This document shows positions 24,466 to 31,937 of a DNA stretch of 35,027 nt, in pieces. Position 1 is the first letter of the stretch. Each line of letters starts with the position of its first letter. The notes under the pieces are model-generated. The model made no database searches. It worked only from the letters and a program-made list of their open reading frames with translations, and was not told where the DNA came from. The translations under genes and the position numbers were made by a program. This DNA comes from Streptomyces pseudogriseolus. Its GTDB lineage: Bacteria > Actinomycetota > Actinomycetes > Streptomycetales > Streptomycetaceae. The DNA lies in assembly GCA_002154585.1 (NCBI GenBank), contig MUNG01000162.1:1-35027 (forward strand). Reading direction: 5' to 3'.

Positions 24466-25065
24466 ATGGACGGCAGGACGGACGACGAGGTGCTGGACGC
24501 CGTGGGCCCGCGGCTGCGCGCGCTGCGCCGGGAACGCGGGCTGACGCTGGCCGACGTGGCGGCCGTCACCGGCGTGTCCGAGAGCACCCTGTCCCGCCTG
24601 GAGAGCGGACAGCGCAGGGCGACGCTCGAACTGCTGCTGCCGCTGTCCCGCACGTACGACGTGCCGCTGGACGATCTGGTGGGGGCGCCGCGCGCCGGCG
24701 ACCCGCGGATCCATCTGAAGCCGGTGAACCGGTTCGGGATGACCTTCGTGCCGCTGTCCCGCCGGCCCGGCGGGGTGCACGCCTTCAAGATGATCATCCC
24801 GGCGCGGAAGGAGCCGGCCCAGCCGACGCCGCAGACCCACGAGGGGTATGAGTGGCTCTACGTCCTCACCGGCCGTCTGCGGCTCCTCGTCGGCGAGCGT
24901 GACCTGACCCTGTCGGCGGGCGAGGCCGCGGAGTTCGACACCTCCCTGCCGCACTGGCTGGGCAGCGCCGACGGGAAGGCGGTCGAACTCCTCGTCCTCT
25001 TCGGCCTCCAGGGCGTCCGCGCCCACCTCCGCACCGACCCCCGCACCGGCCGCGACCCGGAGTGA
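24466..25065 (+). CDS. XRE-family regulator with C-terminal cupin domain
   Basis: A 199-residue two-domain regulator. Residues about 13-68 form the XRE helix-turn-helix (LRALRRERGLTLADVAAVTG, VSESTLSRLESGQRRATLEL). Residues about 105-190 are a cupin barrel (THEGYEWLYVLTGRLRLLVG, then LSAGEAAEFDTSLPHWLGS), which in this group binds a small ligand, possibly with a metal. The ATG at 24466 is close to the operator. The divergent methyltransferase gene is the likely target. A very strong hairpin follows the stop. Confidence 0.92.
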   Translation: MDGRTDDEVLDAVGPRLRALRRERGLTLADVAAVTGVSESTLSRLESGQRRATLELLLPLSRTYDVPLDDLVGAPRAGDPRIHLKPVNRFGMTFVPLSRRPGGVHAFKMIIPARKEPAQPTPQTHEGYEWLYVLTGRLRLLVGERDLTLSAGEAAEFDTSLPHWLGSADGKAVELLVLFGLQGVRAHLRTDPRTGRDPE

Positions 25066-25070
25066 ACGCA

Positions 25071-25112
25071 CACGCGGAAGGCCCCCGTCCGCAGACGGGG
25101 GCCTTCCGCGTG
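25071..25112. terminator. Strong terminator after the XRE-cupin gene
   Basis: A perfect 19-bp stem (25071-25089 with 25094-25112) closes on a 4-nt CGCA loop, 5 bases after the stop at 25065. It also lies downstream of the convergent GlsB-like gene, so it can serve both. Confidence 0.85.
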
Positions 25113-25159
25113 GCAGGCGTACGCCTGCGGGGTGTCACCTCACACCACTCGAATCGCCT

Positions 25160-25444
25160 TTAGGCGTGGGCGTGACCGCCACGGCGACTGCGGCCGGTGA
25201 AAACCCGGTACAGGGCGAGGAGAATGACGGAGCCGATGATGGCCGCGATCCACGTCGACAGGTCGAAGAAACCGTCGATCGAATCCACCCCGAACATCAC
25301 CTTGCCGAGGAAGCCGCCGAGCAGACCGCCCGCGATGCCGATGAGCATGGTGATGATGATGCCGCCCGGGTCCTTGCCCGGCATGAGCGCCTTGGCGATC
25401 GCGCCGGCGATCAGACCGATGAAAATCCAAGCGATAATGCCCAT
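25160..25444 (-). CDS. GlsB/YeaQ/YmgE-family membrane protein
   Basis: A 94-residue, very hydrophobic protein of the GlsB/YeaQ/YmgE (transglycosylase-associated) family. Three membrane segments are visible: residues 2-20 (IIAWIFIGLIAGAIAKAL), 28-52 (the Gly-rich IIITMLIGIAGGLLGGFLG) and 62-82. The PGKDPGG loop between the first two is the family signature. The tail is basic and His-rich. The ATG at 25444 follows AAAGGAG. The family is associated with general stress responses; in Streptomyces several are controlled by stress sigma factors, but I cannot prove such a promoter here. No enzymatic activity is established. Confidence 0.93.
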   Translation of the reverse strand: MGIIAWIFIGLIAGAIAKALMPGKDPGGIIITMLIGIAGGLLGGFLGKVMFGVDSIDGFFDLSTWIAAIIGSVILLALYRVFTGRSRRGGHAHA

Positions 25445-25518
25445 CACTGACTCCTTTGACGTCGGTTCGTCGAACGTGTATCCGCGAATCGCGCCCACTA
25501 ACAAAACTTTTAAGGGAA

Positions 25519-26355
25519 TCAGCGCGCGGTGACGTCGGTGTGCAGCAGATGGTGATCGGAATACCGGCTGGGCCGCACCTCGTGCCCCAGCGCCGAAAGC
25601 CCGCGCAGGAACACGTAGTCGTACTTGGTCTGCCAGTCCGTCGTCGGCTCGCAGGCGCCGGCGGCCGGCGGCCGGCACCCGGCGTCGGTGTCCTCGGCGA
25701 GCGCCCAGATCGGGGCGAGTTCGGGGGCGTCCGGCACGGCGTTGAAGTCGCCGAGCACGAGGGCCCGTTCGTACCGGGCGACCTGCGGGGCGAGCACCGC
25801 GGTCTGCCCCTCGCGCACCGACTCCTGACGCCGTTGCGCCAGATGCGTGTTGAAGACCCGTACGGTCTGCCCGGCGACCTCGGTCGTGACGGCGATGTAC
25901 CCGCGGTCCTCCGAGCCGCCGTCCGGGTACTCCTCCGTGACGACGTCGGTCATCGGCGCGGCCGACAGCAGCGCCTGCCCGTAACCCCCCGGCTTCCACG
26001 GAAGGCCGCCGCAGCGGCTCCAGTTGCGCAGCACCGGGCCGTACGCGACGTGGTACTCCAGCCCGTGCAGATTCGCCAGGTGGTCCCTGATCCGTTCGAC
26101 GTCCCGGACGCACGCCTCCTGGAGGCCGACGACCTGCGGCGCGTACGCGGCGATCTCCGCGGCCCGGTCGACGTTGCTCTCCTCACAGGGATTGCACAGG
26201 TTCCACGTCATGACCCGGTTGGGCACCACGTCCTTCGCGGCGTCGACCGGCACCGTCCGGGCGAACGGGGCGCCGGCGGGCGTACTGGGGCCGAGGAGCA
26301 GCATGCACGTCACGGCGACGGCTCCCGCGACCAGCCACGCGCCTCTACCGAGCAC
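25519..26355 (-). CDS. Secreted endonuclease/exonuclease/phosphatase-family protein
   Basis: A 278-residue protein with a signal peptide or anchor (residues 4-25, ending near PAGA) and a single EEP domain. Signature elements are VMTWNLCNPC with the metal-binding Asn, VVGLQEACVRDV with the metal-ligand Glu, VFNTHLAQ, the catalytic LVLGDFNAVPD, and the terminal YSDHHLLHTDV with the Asp-His pair. The fold covers DNases, sphingomyelinases and phosphoinositide phosphatases; the extracellular location fits a secreted nuclease or phosphodiesterase. The GTG at 26355 is chosen because GAGGAGG lies just upstream and it gives a compact signal peptide; an ATG at 26412 is also in frame. Four Cys in the domain may form disulfides. 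Confidence 0.87.
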   Translation of the reverse strand: MLGRGAWLVAGAVAVTCMLLLGPSTPAGAPFARTVPVDAAKDVVPNRVMTWNLCNPCEESNVDRAAEIAAYAPQVVGLQEACVRDVERIRDHLANLHGLEYHVAYGPVLRNWSRCGGLPWKPGGYGQALLSAAPMTDVVTEEYPDGGSEDRGYIAVTTEVAGQTVRVFNTHLAQRRQESVREGQTAVLAPQVARYERALVLGDFNAVPDAPELAPIWALAEDTDAGCRPPAAGACEPTTDWQTKYDYVFLRGLSALGHEVRPSRYSDHHLLHTDVTAR

Positions 26356-26528
26356 CCCCGCCTCCTCGACCTCGACACCCACCCGCACCGCCTGTGTCGG
26401 TGCGTCCTGCACCGAGGGTAGGCGACGGGGGTGTCAGCAGCGTGTGAGGACCGGCCGTCCGGCCGCCGCGCGGGAGTTGACGGGCCCTGACCCCGGCCGG
26501 GGTGGGCCCGCCACGTCCCCCGGGCCGC

Positions 26529-27678
26529 TCAGCCGTTCGCCGCCAGCCGGTGGAAGGCCGCCAGCGCCGCGTCGATCGCGTGCGGCCTCGGACGGCCGGA
26601 CGCGTCGAGCTCGTTCCAGCGCTGGAGGTTGACGGCGACGCACCACTGCCGGCCGCCGTCGGCGCGGGCCATCGCCAGCGTCCCGCCGCCCCACACCGTG
26701 CCGCCGTGCCCCCAGTACGGGTCCTGCCCCGGGCTCAGCGGCTCCAGCGGGTGCAGGCCGAGGCCGTAGTCGATGGTCCTGCCCTCCTGGGAGATCACCG
26801 GGACGGTGCGCCGCATCTCCGCCAGTGAGGACGGGGCGACGATCTCCCCGGCCAGCAGCAGCGCGTAGAACCGGTTGAGGTCCGCGACCGTCGAGATCAG
26901 CGACGCCGAGGGGCCCACCCACGACATGTCGTGGACGCTGTGGTCGCGCGGCGGGTCGATCATGCCGAACCACGCCTCGTAGAGCCGCGCGTGCGGCCCC
27001 TCGACGTGCGCCCCGACGGCGAGTTCGGTGTCCCGCAGCCCCGCAGCCCCGCAGCCCCGCCGGCCCGATGACGTCACGGGCGATGCAGCGCTCGGCCGGC
27101 AGCCCCGTCACCTTCTCCAACAGCTGCCCCAGCAGCAGGTAGTTGGTGTTGGAGTACACCCCGGGCGTGCCGCCCGGCACGCCGACCGGGGGAGCGGCCA
27201 CCCCCATGCCGATCAGCTCGACCGGGTCGAACCGCTTGAACTGCAGCTCCTCCAGACTCTCCGGCCCCGTCCGGTCGAGCGCGGGGAACGCCTTCAACGA
27301 CGGATAGGCGTACGGGAGGTACTCGGCGAGTCCGCTGGTGTGGTTGAGCAGCATCCGCACCGTGATCGCGTCACCGCGCTCTCCCGGTACCAGACCGGGC
27401 AGGTACCGCGACACCGGCACGTCGAGGCCGACCGTGCCCGCCTCCACCTGCTGCAGCACCGCGGCCGCGGTGAAGGTCTTGGTGACGCTGCCGACCCGGT
27501 GCCGCAGACGGGCGGTGACGGGACGGCCCGTCTCCACGTCGGCGACCCCGGCGGCGCCCCGCCACACCCGGTCGCCGTCCCGCACCTCCGCGAACACCCC
27601 CGGCACTCCCGCGCGGTGCACGGCCTCGAGGGCGGCGTCCAGCGCCGCCGGATCCGGACGCCTTTCACCCTGTCCCAT
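26529..27678 (-). pseudogene. Serine hydrolase (class C beta-lactamase/DD-peptidase family), frameshifted
   Basis: The gene starts at an ATG (27678) after AAGGAGG and encodes a serine beta-lactamase-like hydrolase. Catalytic motifs are split between two frames. SVTK (Ser-x-x-Lys) and YSNTN (Tyr-x-Asn) are in the first part; HGGTVWGGG (His-x-Gly) lies in the second, which ends at 26529. The switch falls in a triple 8-bp repeat at 27032-27055. With one copy, the protein would read straight through as GPAGLRDTELAVG; the present three copies add 16 nt and shift the frame, after which the first frame continues as unrelated residues to a stop at 26434. The intact protein would have about 375 residues and no signal peptide. 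It is either a pseudogene, a slippage-switched gene or a sequencing error. A divergent TetR gene probably controls it. Confidence 0.85.
27032..27055. repeat. Triple CCCGCAGC octamer inside the serine hydrolase gene
   Basis: Three exact tandem copies of CCCGCAGC (27032-27039, 27040-27047, 27048-27055), followed by the related CCCGCCGG. One or four copies would keep the reading frame open; three copies break it. Confidence 0.95.
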
Positions 27679-27745
27679 GACGTGCCTCCTTCCGGCTTTG
27701 CTGCCGAACGACCCCGTGCGGCACCGCCCGGCCTCCATGTCCCCA

Positions 27746-27780
27746 TTATGCACGCGGTGCGTGCAGCACCAAGTGCATAA
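27746..27780. promoter_or_regulatory. 35-bp TetR operator between serine hydrolase and tetR-like genes
   Basis: A nested palindrome: outer arms TTATGCAC (27746-27753) and GTGCATAA (27773-27780), inner arms GGTGC and GCACC (27756-27760, 27766-27770). It can be read as two GCAC-N3-GTGC sites (27750-27760 and 27766-27776) with centres 16 bp apart, a spacing that fits two TetR dimers. It lies 38 bases before the TetR start codon and 68 before the hydrolase start. Confidence 0.7.
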
Positions 27781-27818
27781 GTTAGGCTGGAGCCGGACAG
27801 CACGGCGGAAGGGAAGCG

Positions 27819-28478
27819 ATGGCAGGCCGAAGGCGCTGGTCGACCGAGGAGATCCTGGACGCGGCGGCCGAGCTGCTGCGCACGGACGACGCCGACGCGT
27901 TCAGCGTGCGCAGGCTCGCCGCGGTGCTCGGCACCGACTCCTCCAGCCTCTACCGCCACTTCCGCAGCAAAACCGAACTGCTGCGCGCCGTCGCCGACCG
28001 CACCCTCCTCACCGCCCTGGACGGCTACCGCCCCGAGGGCGACTGGCGCGCTCGCCTCACCACCCTCGCCCTGCGCATCAGGGACGCCTTCGCCCGGCAG
28101 CCGCAGCTCGCCGCGGTATGGGGTCGCTACGCCTCCAGCGGCGCCGGCTCCCGTCTGGTCATGGAGGAGGTGCTCCAGGCCCTGCGCGCCGCCGGCGTGC
28201 CCGACGAGGAGATCCCTGCGCGCTACCACCGCCTCGCGGTGCTCCTCGTCGCGCTGATCTCCTCCGACGCCGGCATCGGCACCGTGACACCCGAGGAACG
28301 GGAACAGGGCCTCGAACTGTTCCGCGTCGCGGTCCTGGGCGCCGACCCCGAGCGCTTCCCGGCACTCGCGCACTTCGCCCGCGACGTCCGCCCGCTGAGC
28401 GCGGACCGCCGCGCCGCCTTCGAGGACATCCTCGACGCCCACCTCGACCGGATCGAGGCGGCGGTCGCACGCGGCTGA
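27819..28478 (+). CDS. TetR-family regulator with TetR-like C-terminal domain
   Basis: A 219-residue TetR regulator. The DNA-binding domain covers residues about 5-50 (WSTEEILDAAAELLRTDDAD, FSVRRLAAVLGTDSSSLYRH, FRSKTELLRAVADRTL). The C-terminal domain contains WRARLTTLALRIRDAFARQP and later FPALAHFARDV, as in the TetR_C group that binds planar aromatic compounds. It is divergent from the frameshifted serine hydrolase, with a 35-bp operator between them. If the hydrolase is dead, this regulator may have lost its main local target. Confidence 0.92.
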   Translation: MAGRRRWSTEEILDAAAELLRTDDADAFSVRRLAAVLGTDSSSLYRHFRSKTELLRAVADRTLLTALDGYRPEGDWRARLTTLALRIRDAFARQPQLAAVWGRYASSGAGSRLVMEEVLQALRAAGVPDEEIPARYHRLAVLLVALISSDAGIGTVTPEEREQGLELFRVAVLGADPERFPALAHFARDVRPLSADRRAAFEDILDAHLDRIEAAVARG

Positions 28479-28488
28479 CCCTCCGCGC

Positions 28489-28538
28489 CCGGCGACGCTC
28501 CCGCGCCCGGCTTCCCTGCGCACCGGCGACGCTCCCGC
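28489..28538. repeat. 16-nt direct repeat downstream of the TetR gene
   Basis: CCGGCGACGCTCCCGC occurs at 28489-28504 and again at 28523-28538, 34 bases apart, in the 127-base gap before the molybdopterin oxidoreductase gene. It probably arose by local duplication; no function is apparent. Confidence 0.6.
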
Positions 28539-28605
28539 CGAGATGCCGGGCCGCGGCGACTCCTGAACAATGGGAACCGCCCTCTTCCGAGAGTGGGGAT
28601 GCGAC

Positions 28606-29205
28606 ATGGCCGTCATTTCGCGCGGATTCCACGGCCGGGCACGGGACAAGGGACACGAACTCCCGCCGGGCCAGTACGAGACCACCGGCTTCCCCGTCCT
28701 GTCCGCCGGACCCACCCCCGCGGTGAGCCTCGACGACTGGGAGTTCACCGTCCGCACCGAGACCGGCGTCCGGTACCGGTGGAACTGGCAGGAGCTGATG
28801 GCCCTGCCGTCAGAGACGCCCACCGTCGACATCCACTGCGTGACCAAGTGGTCCAAGTTCGGCACCCGATGGCAGGGCGTCTCCCTCGACGTGCTCCTCG
28901 AGAACGTCGAGTCCGGCGCCGAGTACGCCCTCGTCCGCTCCTACGGCGACTACACCACCAACATCCCCGTCGAGGACCTCCTCGACGGCAAGGCGTGGAT
29001 CGTCCACCGCTACGACGACGAGGAACTCCCCGCGGAACACGGCGGCCCCGCCCGCCTGCTCGTCCCCCACCTGTACTTCTGGAAGTCCGCGAAGTGGGTG
29101 CGCGGCATCCAGCTGCTGGACGAGGAGGAACGCGGCTTCTGGGAGTCCGTCGGCTACCACGACTACGGTGACCCATGGCGCGAGCAGCGGTACCAGGGCG
29201 ACTAG
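28606..29205 (+). CDS. Sulfite oxidase-like molybdopterin-dependent oxidoreductase
   Basis: A 199-residue protein with only the molybdopterin-binding domain of the sulfite oxidase family. The Cys that ligates molybdenum is Cys78 in VDIHCVTKWSKFG. Other family elements are the N-terminal LPPGQYETTGFPVLSAGPTP, LDDWEFTV, and LLVPHLYFWKSAKWVRGIQL near the end. There is no twin-arginine signal, so this is a cytosolic YedY-related enzyme; oxidation or reduction of an S- or N-oxide is plausible, but the substrate is unknown. The ATG at 28606 is preferred over 28570 because family similarity begins there. It overlaps the next gene by 31 nt. Confidence 0.9.
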   Translation: MAVISRGFHGRARDKGHELPPGQYETTGFPVLSAGPTPAVSLDDWEFTVRTETGVRYRWNWQELMALPSETPTVDIHCVTKWSKFGTRWQGVSLDVLLENVESGAEYALVRSYGDYTTNIPVEDLLDGKAWIVHRYDDEELPAEHGGPARLLVPHLYFWKSAKWVRGIQLLDEEERGFWESVGYHDYGDPWREQRYQGD

Positions 29206-29930
29206 GCGCGCGGCTGCGCTGGCTGGAGGCCCGCCTCACCGGCCGGCACGACGAGTCCGACACCGCGCGCACCCTCGTCTTCGACGTCCCCGGCTGGCCG
29301 GGCCACCTGCCCGGGCAGCACGTCGACGTGCGGCTCACCGCGGAGGACGGCTACAGCACGGAGCGCAGCTACTCCATCGCCTCCGCGCCCGACGGGGAAC
29401 GCGTGGAGCTGACCGTCGAACGGATCGACGACGGCGAGGTCTCCCCGTACCTGGCGGACGTCATGGAGGCGGGGGACCGGGTCGAGCTGCGCGGGCCGGT
29501 CGGCGGCTGGTTCGTGTGGCGGCCCGACGAGCAGAAGGAACCGGTCCTGCTCGTCGCCGGCGGCTCCGGCCTGGTACCGCTGATGGCGATGATCCGCACC
29601 CGGCGCGCCCTCGGCAACCGCGTCCCCTTCCGCCTGGTGTACAGCCTCCGCGACCCCGCGTCGCAGTTGTTCGTCCCGGACCTGCGGACACAGGACCCGG
29701 GGCTCGACAAGACCCTCCTCTACAGCCGCTCCGCACCGGACGGCTGGCCGCGGCCGCCCGGGCGCGTCACCGCGAACGATCTGTCCGCCGGCGGGTGGCC
29801 GCCGGACTTCGAACCGGCCTGCTACGTCTGCGGATCCACCGGGTTCGTGGAGACGGCGGCCGGTCTGCTCGTGGCACTCGGCCACGACCCCCGCCGCATC
29901 AGGACCGAACGCTTCGGGCCCGGCGGATGA
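29175..29930 (+). CDS. FAD/NAD(P)-binding ferredoxin reductase-type oxidoreductase
   Basis: A 251-residue FNR-family flavoprotein with FAD and NAD(P)H domains but no iron-sulfur domain. FAD binding is shown by ERSYSIASAP (the RxYS motif) and VELRGPVGGWF. The nucleotide-binding loop is LLVAGGSGLVPLMAM, and ACYVCGSTGFVE contains the conserved C-G motif near the end. Its start lies within the last codons of the molybdopterin oxidoreductase gene, so they are translationally coupled. The likely role is to pass electrons from NAD(P)H to or from the molybdenum centre, perhaps through another carrier. Confidence 0.9.
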   Translation: MARAAVPGRLGARLRWLEARLTGRHDESDTARTLVFDVPGWPGHLPGQHVDVRLTAEDGYSTERSYSIASAPDGERVELTVERIDDGEVSPYLADVMEAGDRVELRGPVGGWFVWRPDEQKEPVLLVAGGSGLVPLMAMIRTRRALGNRVPFRLVYSLRDPASQLFVPDLRTQDPGLDKTLLYSRSAPDGWPRPPGRVTANDLSAGGWPPDFEPACYVCGSTGFVETAAGLLVALGHDPRRIRTERFGPGG

Positions 29931-29981
29931 GCGACGCCGGCGGACGAGTGCCCCGGCGGACGACGGAAGGGACCCCGCCCC

Positions 29982-30257
29982 ATGACCAGCGAACCCGGCT
30001 TCCTCGACGGCAACGCCGCCGCCGGCGACCTCGAGTCGCTGTTCGGCGCCGACATGACCACGGCCTCCGGACAGTGCCAGGGCTGCGGCCGGCGGATGCG
30101 GCTGGCCGAGGCACACGCCTACCTCGGCGGCCCCGGAACGGTGCTGCGCTGCCCCGGGTGCGAGGACGTGCTGCTGCGCATGGTCCGCTCCCCGGGCCAC
30201 CTGTGGCTGGACGCGAGCGGCCTGGACTACCTGCGGCTCCCGGCGGCCGCGGGCTGA
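29982..30257 (+). CDS. DUF6510 small zinc-ribbon protein
   Basis: A 91-residue protein of the actinobacterial DUF6510 family. Two Cys pairs, C32-x2-C35 (CQGC) and C57-x2-C60 (CPGC), form a probable zinc ribbon or rubredoxin-like site. The N-terminus FLDGNAAAGDLESLFGADMT and the end LWLDASGLDYLRLP are family-typical. It is third in the molybdopterin oxidoreductase-FAD reductase operon, 51 nt after the reductase, with an ATG at 29982 after a ribosome binding site in GGAAGGGA. It may carry electrons or stabilise the other two proteins; no function is established. A terminator follows. Confidence 0.85.
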   Translation: MTSEPGFLDGNAAAGDLESLFGADMTTASGQCQGCGRRMRLAEAHAYLGGPGTVLRCPGCEDVLLRMVRSPGHLWLDASGLDYLRLPAAAG

Positions 30258-30294
30258 GCACAGGCCGAGCCGCGGACCGAGCACCTCGGGGTGA

Positions 30295-30328
30295 CGGCCG
30301 TCGCCCCGGATGAACGGGACGACGGCCG
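30295..30328. terminator. Terminator between DUF6510 and VOC genes
   Basis: A hairpin with a 9-bp outer stem (CGGCCGTCG, 30295-30303), one mismatch, a 4-bp inner stem and a 6-nt loop lies between convergent genes ending at 30257 and 30389. Confidence 0.6.
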
Positions 30329-30388
30329 CCCGGAGTTGCCCTTGGAGTTGACGCGGCCGGTGTCGGCGCCGCTCGGCGTCGCCGCCTG

Positions 30389-30865
30389 TCAGCGGCCGGG
30401 GAGCCGCTGCCGCACCTCCTGGAGCACCCAGCCGTTGCCGTCCGGGTCGCTGAAGGTGGCGAAGGAGCCGTAGGACATCCGGTCCGGGTGGAGACCCGGC
30501 AGCCGGCCCTGGCCCTGGGCGGGGTCGTGGGTGAAGTCCCCGCCGCCGTGGCCGTGGTGGAAGACGGCGTTCGCGTCGTGGAAGACCTCGCTCACCTCGA
30601 TGCCCCGGTCGACGAGTTCCGCGCGGCTCTTCTCGATGTCGTCGACGACGAGGTACATGCCCTGCGCGGAGCCGGGCGGCACGGACGTGAGTCCCTTGCC
30701 GAAGATGACGGAGCATTCCGAACCGGGCGGGGTGAAGTGCACGGCCCTCCACTCCTCGCCGGCCGTCTTGTCGAGGTCGAGCCGGAAGCCCATGGCCTCG
30801 TAGAAGGCCTTGGCCCGGTCGACGTCCGACACGGGCAGCACGATGAGTTCGAGCTTGAGATCCAT
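30389..30865 (-). CDS. VOC-superfamily (glyoxalase-like) protein
   Basis: A 158-residue vicinal-oxygen-chelate protein. The two beta-alpha-beta-beta-beta modules are visible in LELIVLPVSDVDRAKAFYEA, CSVIFGKGL, GMYLVVDDIEKSRAELVDRG and the closing SFATFSDPDGNGWVLQEV. The last carries the D-P-x-G-N-x-W signature. The middle has a His-rich HHGHGGG loop. Length and pattern fit a metal-binding dioxygenase/isomerase-like or drug-binding protein; the substrate is unknown. It lies 60 bases downstream of the MDR oxidoreductase on the same strand and may be co-transcribed with it. Confidence 0.9.
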   Translation of the reverse strand: MDLKLELIVLPVSDVDRAKAFYEAMGFRLDLDKTAGEEWRAVHFTPPGSECSVIFGKGLTSVPPGSAQGMYLVVDDIEKSRAELVDRGIEVSEVFHDANAVFHHGHGGGDFTHDPAQGQGRLPGLHPDRMSYGSFATFSDPDGNGWVLQEVRQRLPGR

Positions 30866-30925
30866 GAGAGTGACTGCTTTCCGTCGTGGCGGAACCCCCG
30901 CCCCGACGGGTGCGGCGCCTTGGCG

Positions 30926-31843
30926 TCACTCGACGGCGATGACGGTCTTGCCGGCCGTACCGGACTTGGTGCGCAGCGCGTCCGGCGCCTCGGCGAGCGG
31001 ACGGACGCTGCCCACCAGGGGCCGCAGCCGGCCCTGCCGGTGACGGTCGACGACCTGCGCGAGATGACTGCGGTCGGGCTCGACGATGAAGTACATCGCC
31101 AGGCCGTCCTCGGGCCGCACGGTCGGCGGGCGGGAGATGCTGATGAGGGCGCCTCCCGCTCTGAGGACGGCGGCCGAGCGGTCGAGCACCGTCCCTCCGA
31201 CGGCGTCGAACACGAGGTCGACGAGGCCCACGGCTTCCTCCCACGCCGGCTGTTCCAGGTCGACGAACTCCTCCGCGCCCAGTTCCAGCACCAGGTCCCT
31301 GCTCTTCGCGCGGCCCGAACCGAGGACACGCGCTCCGGCGTCACGGGCGAGCTGCGTGGCTGCCATTCCCACCCCCCCTCCCGCTCCGTGCACGAGGACG
31401 CTCTGCCCGGTCCGGAGCCGGCCGTGCACGAACAGCCCCTGCCAGGCGGTCAGTCCCGGCATCGGCAGGGCAGCCGCCCGCACCGGGTCGACGTCCGCGG
31501 GCAGCGGCGTCAGATTGCGCGCCTCCACCGCCACGTACTCGGCGAGGGTGCCGTCGCGGTTCCAGTCGGTGAGGCCGGTCACCCGCTGGCCGACGGACAG
31601 TCCGGTGGTGCCGAGCGCCACCTCCGCGACCTCCCCCGACACCTCGTGACCCGGCACGACGGGGGACCGCGGCCGGCCGGCCCGGTCGACCCACGAGGCC
31701 GGCCAGGTCAGTTCGCCGGGTGTGAAGCAGGCCGCCCGGACCTTCACGACGACGTCGCCCTCGCCCGCGTACGGGTACGGGGTCTCCTCCGCGACCAGAC
31801 TGTCCACGGGTGCGTCACGGTCGTGAGCTCGTACCGCTCTCAT
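30926..31843 (-). CDS. Zinc-free MDR-family NADP-dependent oxidoreductase (quinone reductase type)
   Basis: A 305-residue medium-chain dehydrogenase/reductase. The N-terminal GroES-like domain includes PVVPGHEVSGEVAEV. The nucleotide-binding domain includes the ADH signature ALPMPGLTAWQGLF, the loop SVLVHGAGGGVGMAATQLAR, then ARVLGSGRAKSRDLVLELGA and VDLVFDAVGGTVLDRS. The structural zinc Cys cluster of alcohol dehydrogenases is absent, so it belongs with the quinone oxidoreductase-like group that reduces quinones or enones with NADPH. The ATG at 31843 is at the canonical MRAV start. It neighbours a VOC protein and an ECF sigma gene on the same strand. Confidence 0.92.
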   Translation of the reverse strand: MRAVRAHDRDAPVDSLVAEETPYPYAGEGDVVVKVRAACFTPGELTWPASWVDRAGRPRSPVVPGHEVSGEVAEVALGTTGLSVGQRVTGLTDWNRDGTLAEYVAVEARNLTPLPADVDPVRAAALPMPGLTAWQGLFVHGRLRTGQSVLVHGAGGGVGMAATQLARDAGARVLGSGRAKSRDLVLELGAEEFVDLEQPAWEEAVGLVDLVFDAVGGTVLDRSAAVLRAGGALISISRPPTVRPEDGLAMYFIVEPDRSHLAQVVDRHRQGRLRPLVGSVRPLAEAPDALRTKSGTAGKTVIAVE

Positions 31844-31937
31844 CGAGGCCCCCTGTGCCCTGTGCGGAAGACCTCCTTCCAGCGTGACCCCATGACGCCG
31901 CCAGGTCGAACGGAGCGGCCCCGTCGCGCACGCCGGC

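Noticed and set aside
26434-26528. The in-frame C-terminal extension of the serine hydrolase first frame to a stop at 26434
   Set aside because: After the octamer repeat this frame encodes an Arg/Gly/Ala-rich sequence unlike the family, while the adjacent frame carries the expected HGG motif and ends at 26529.
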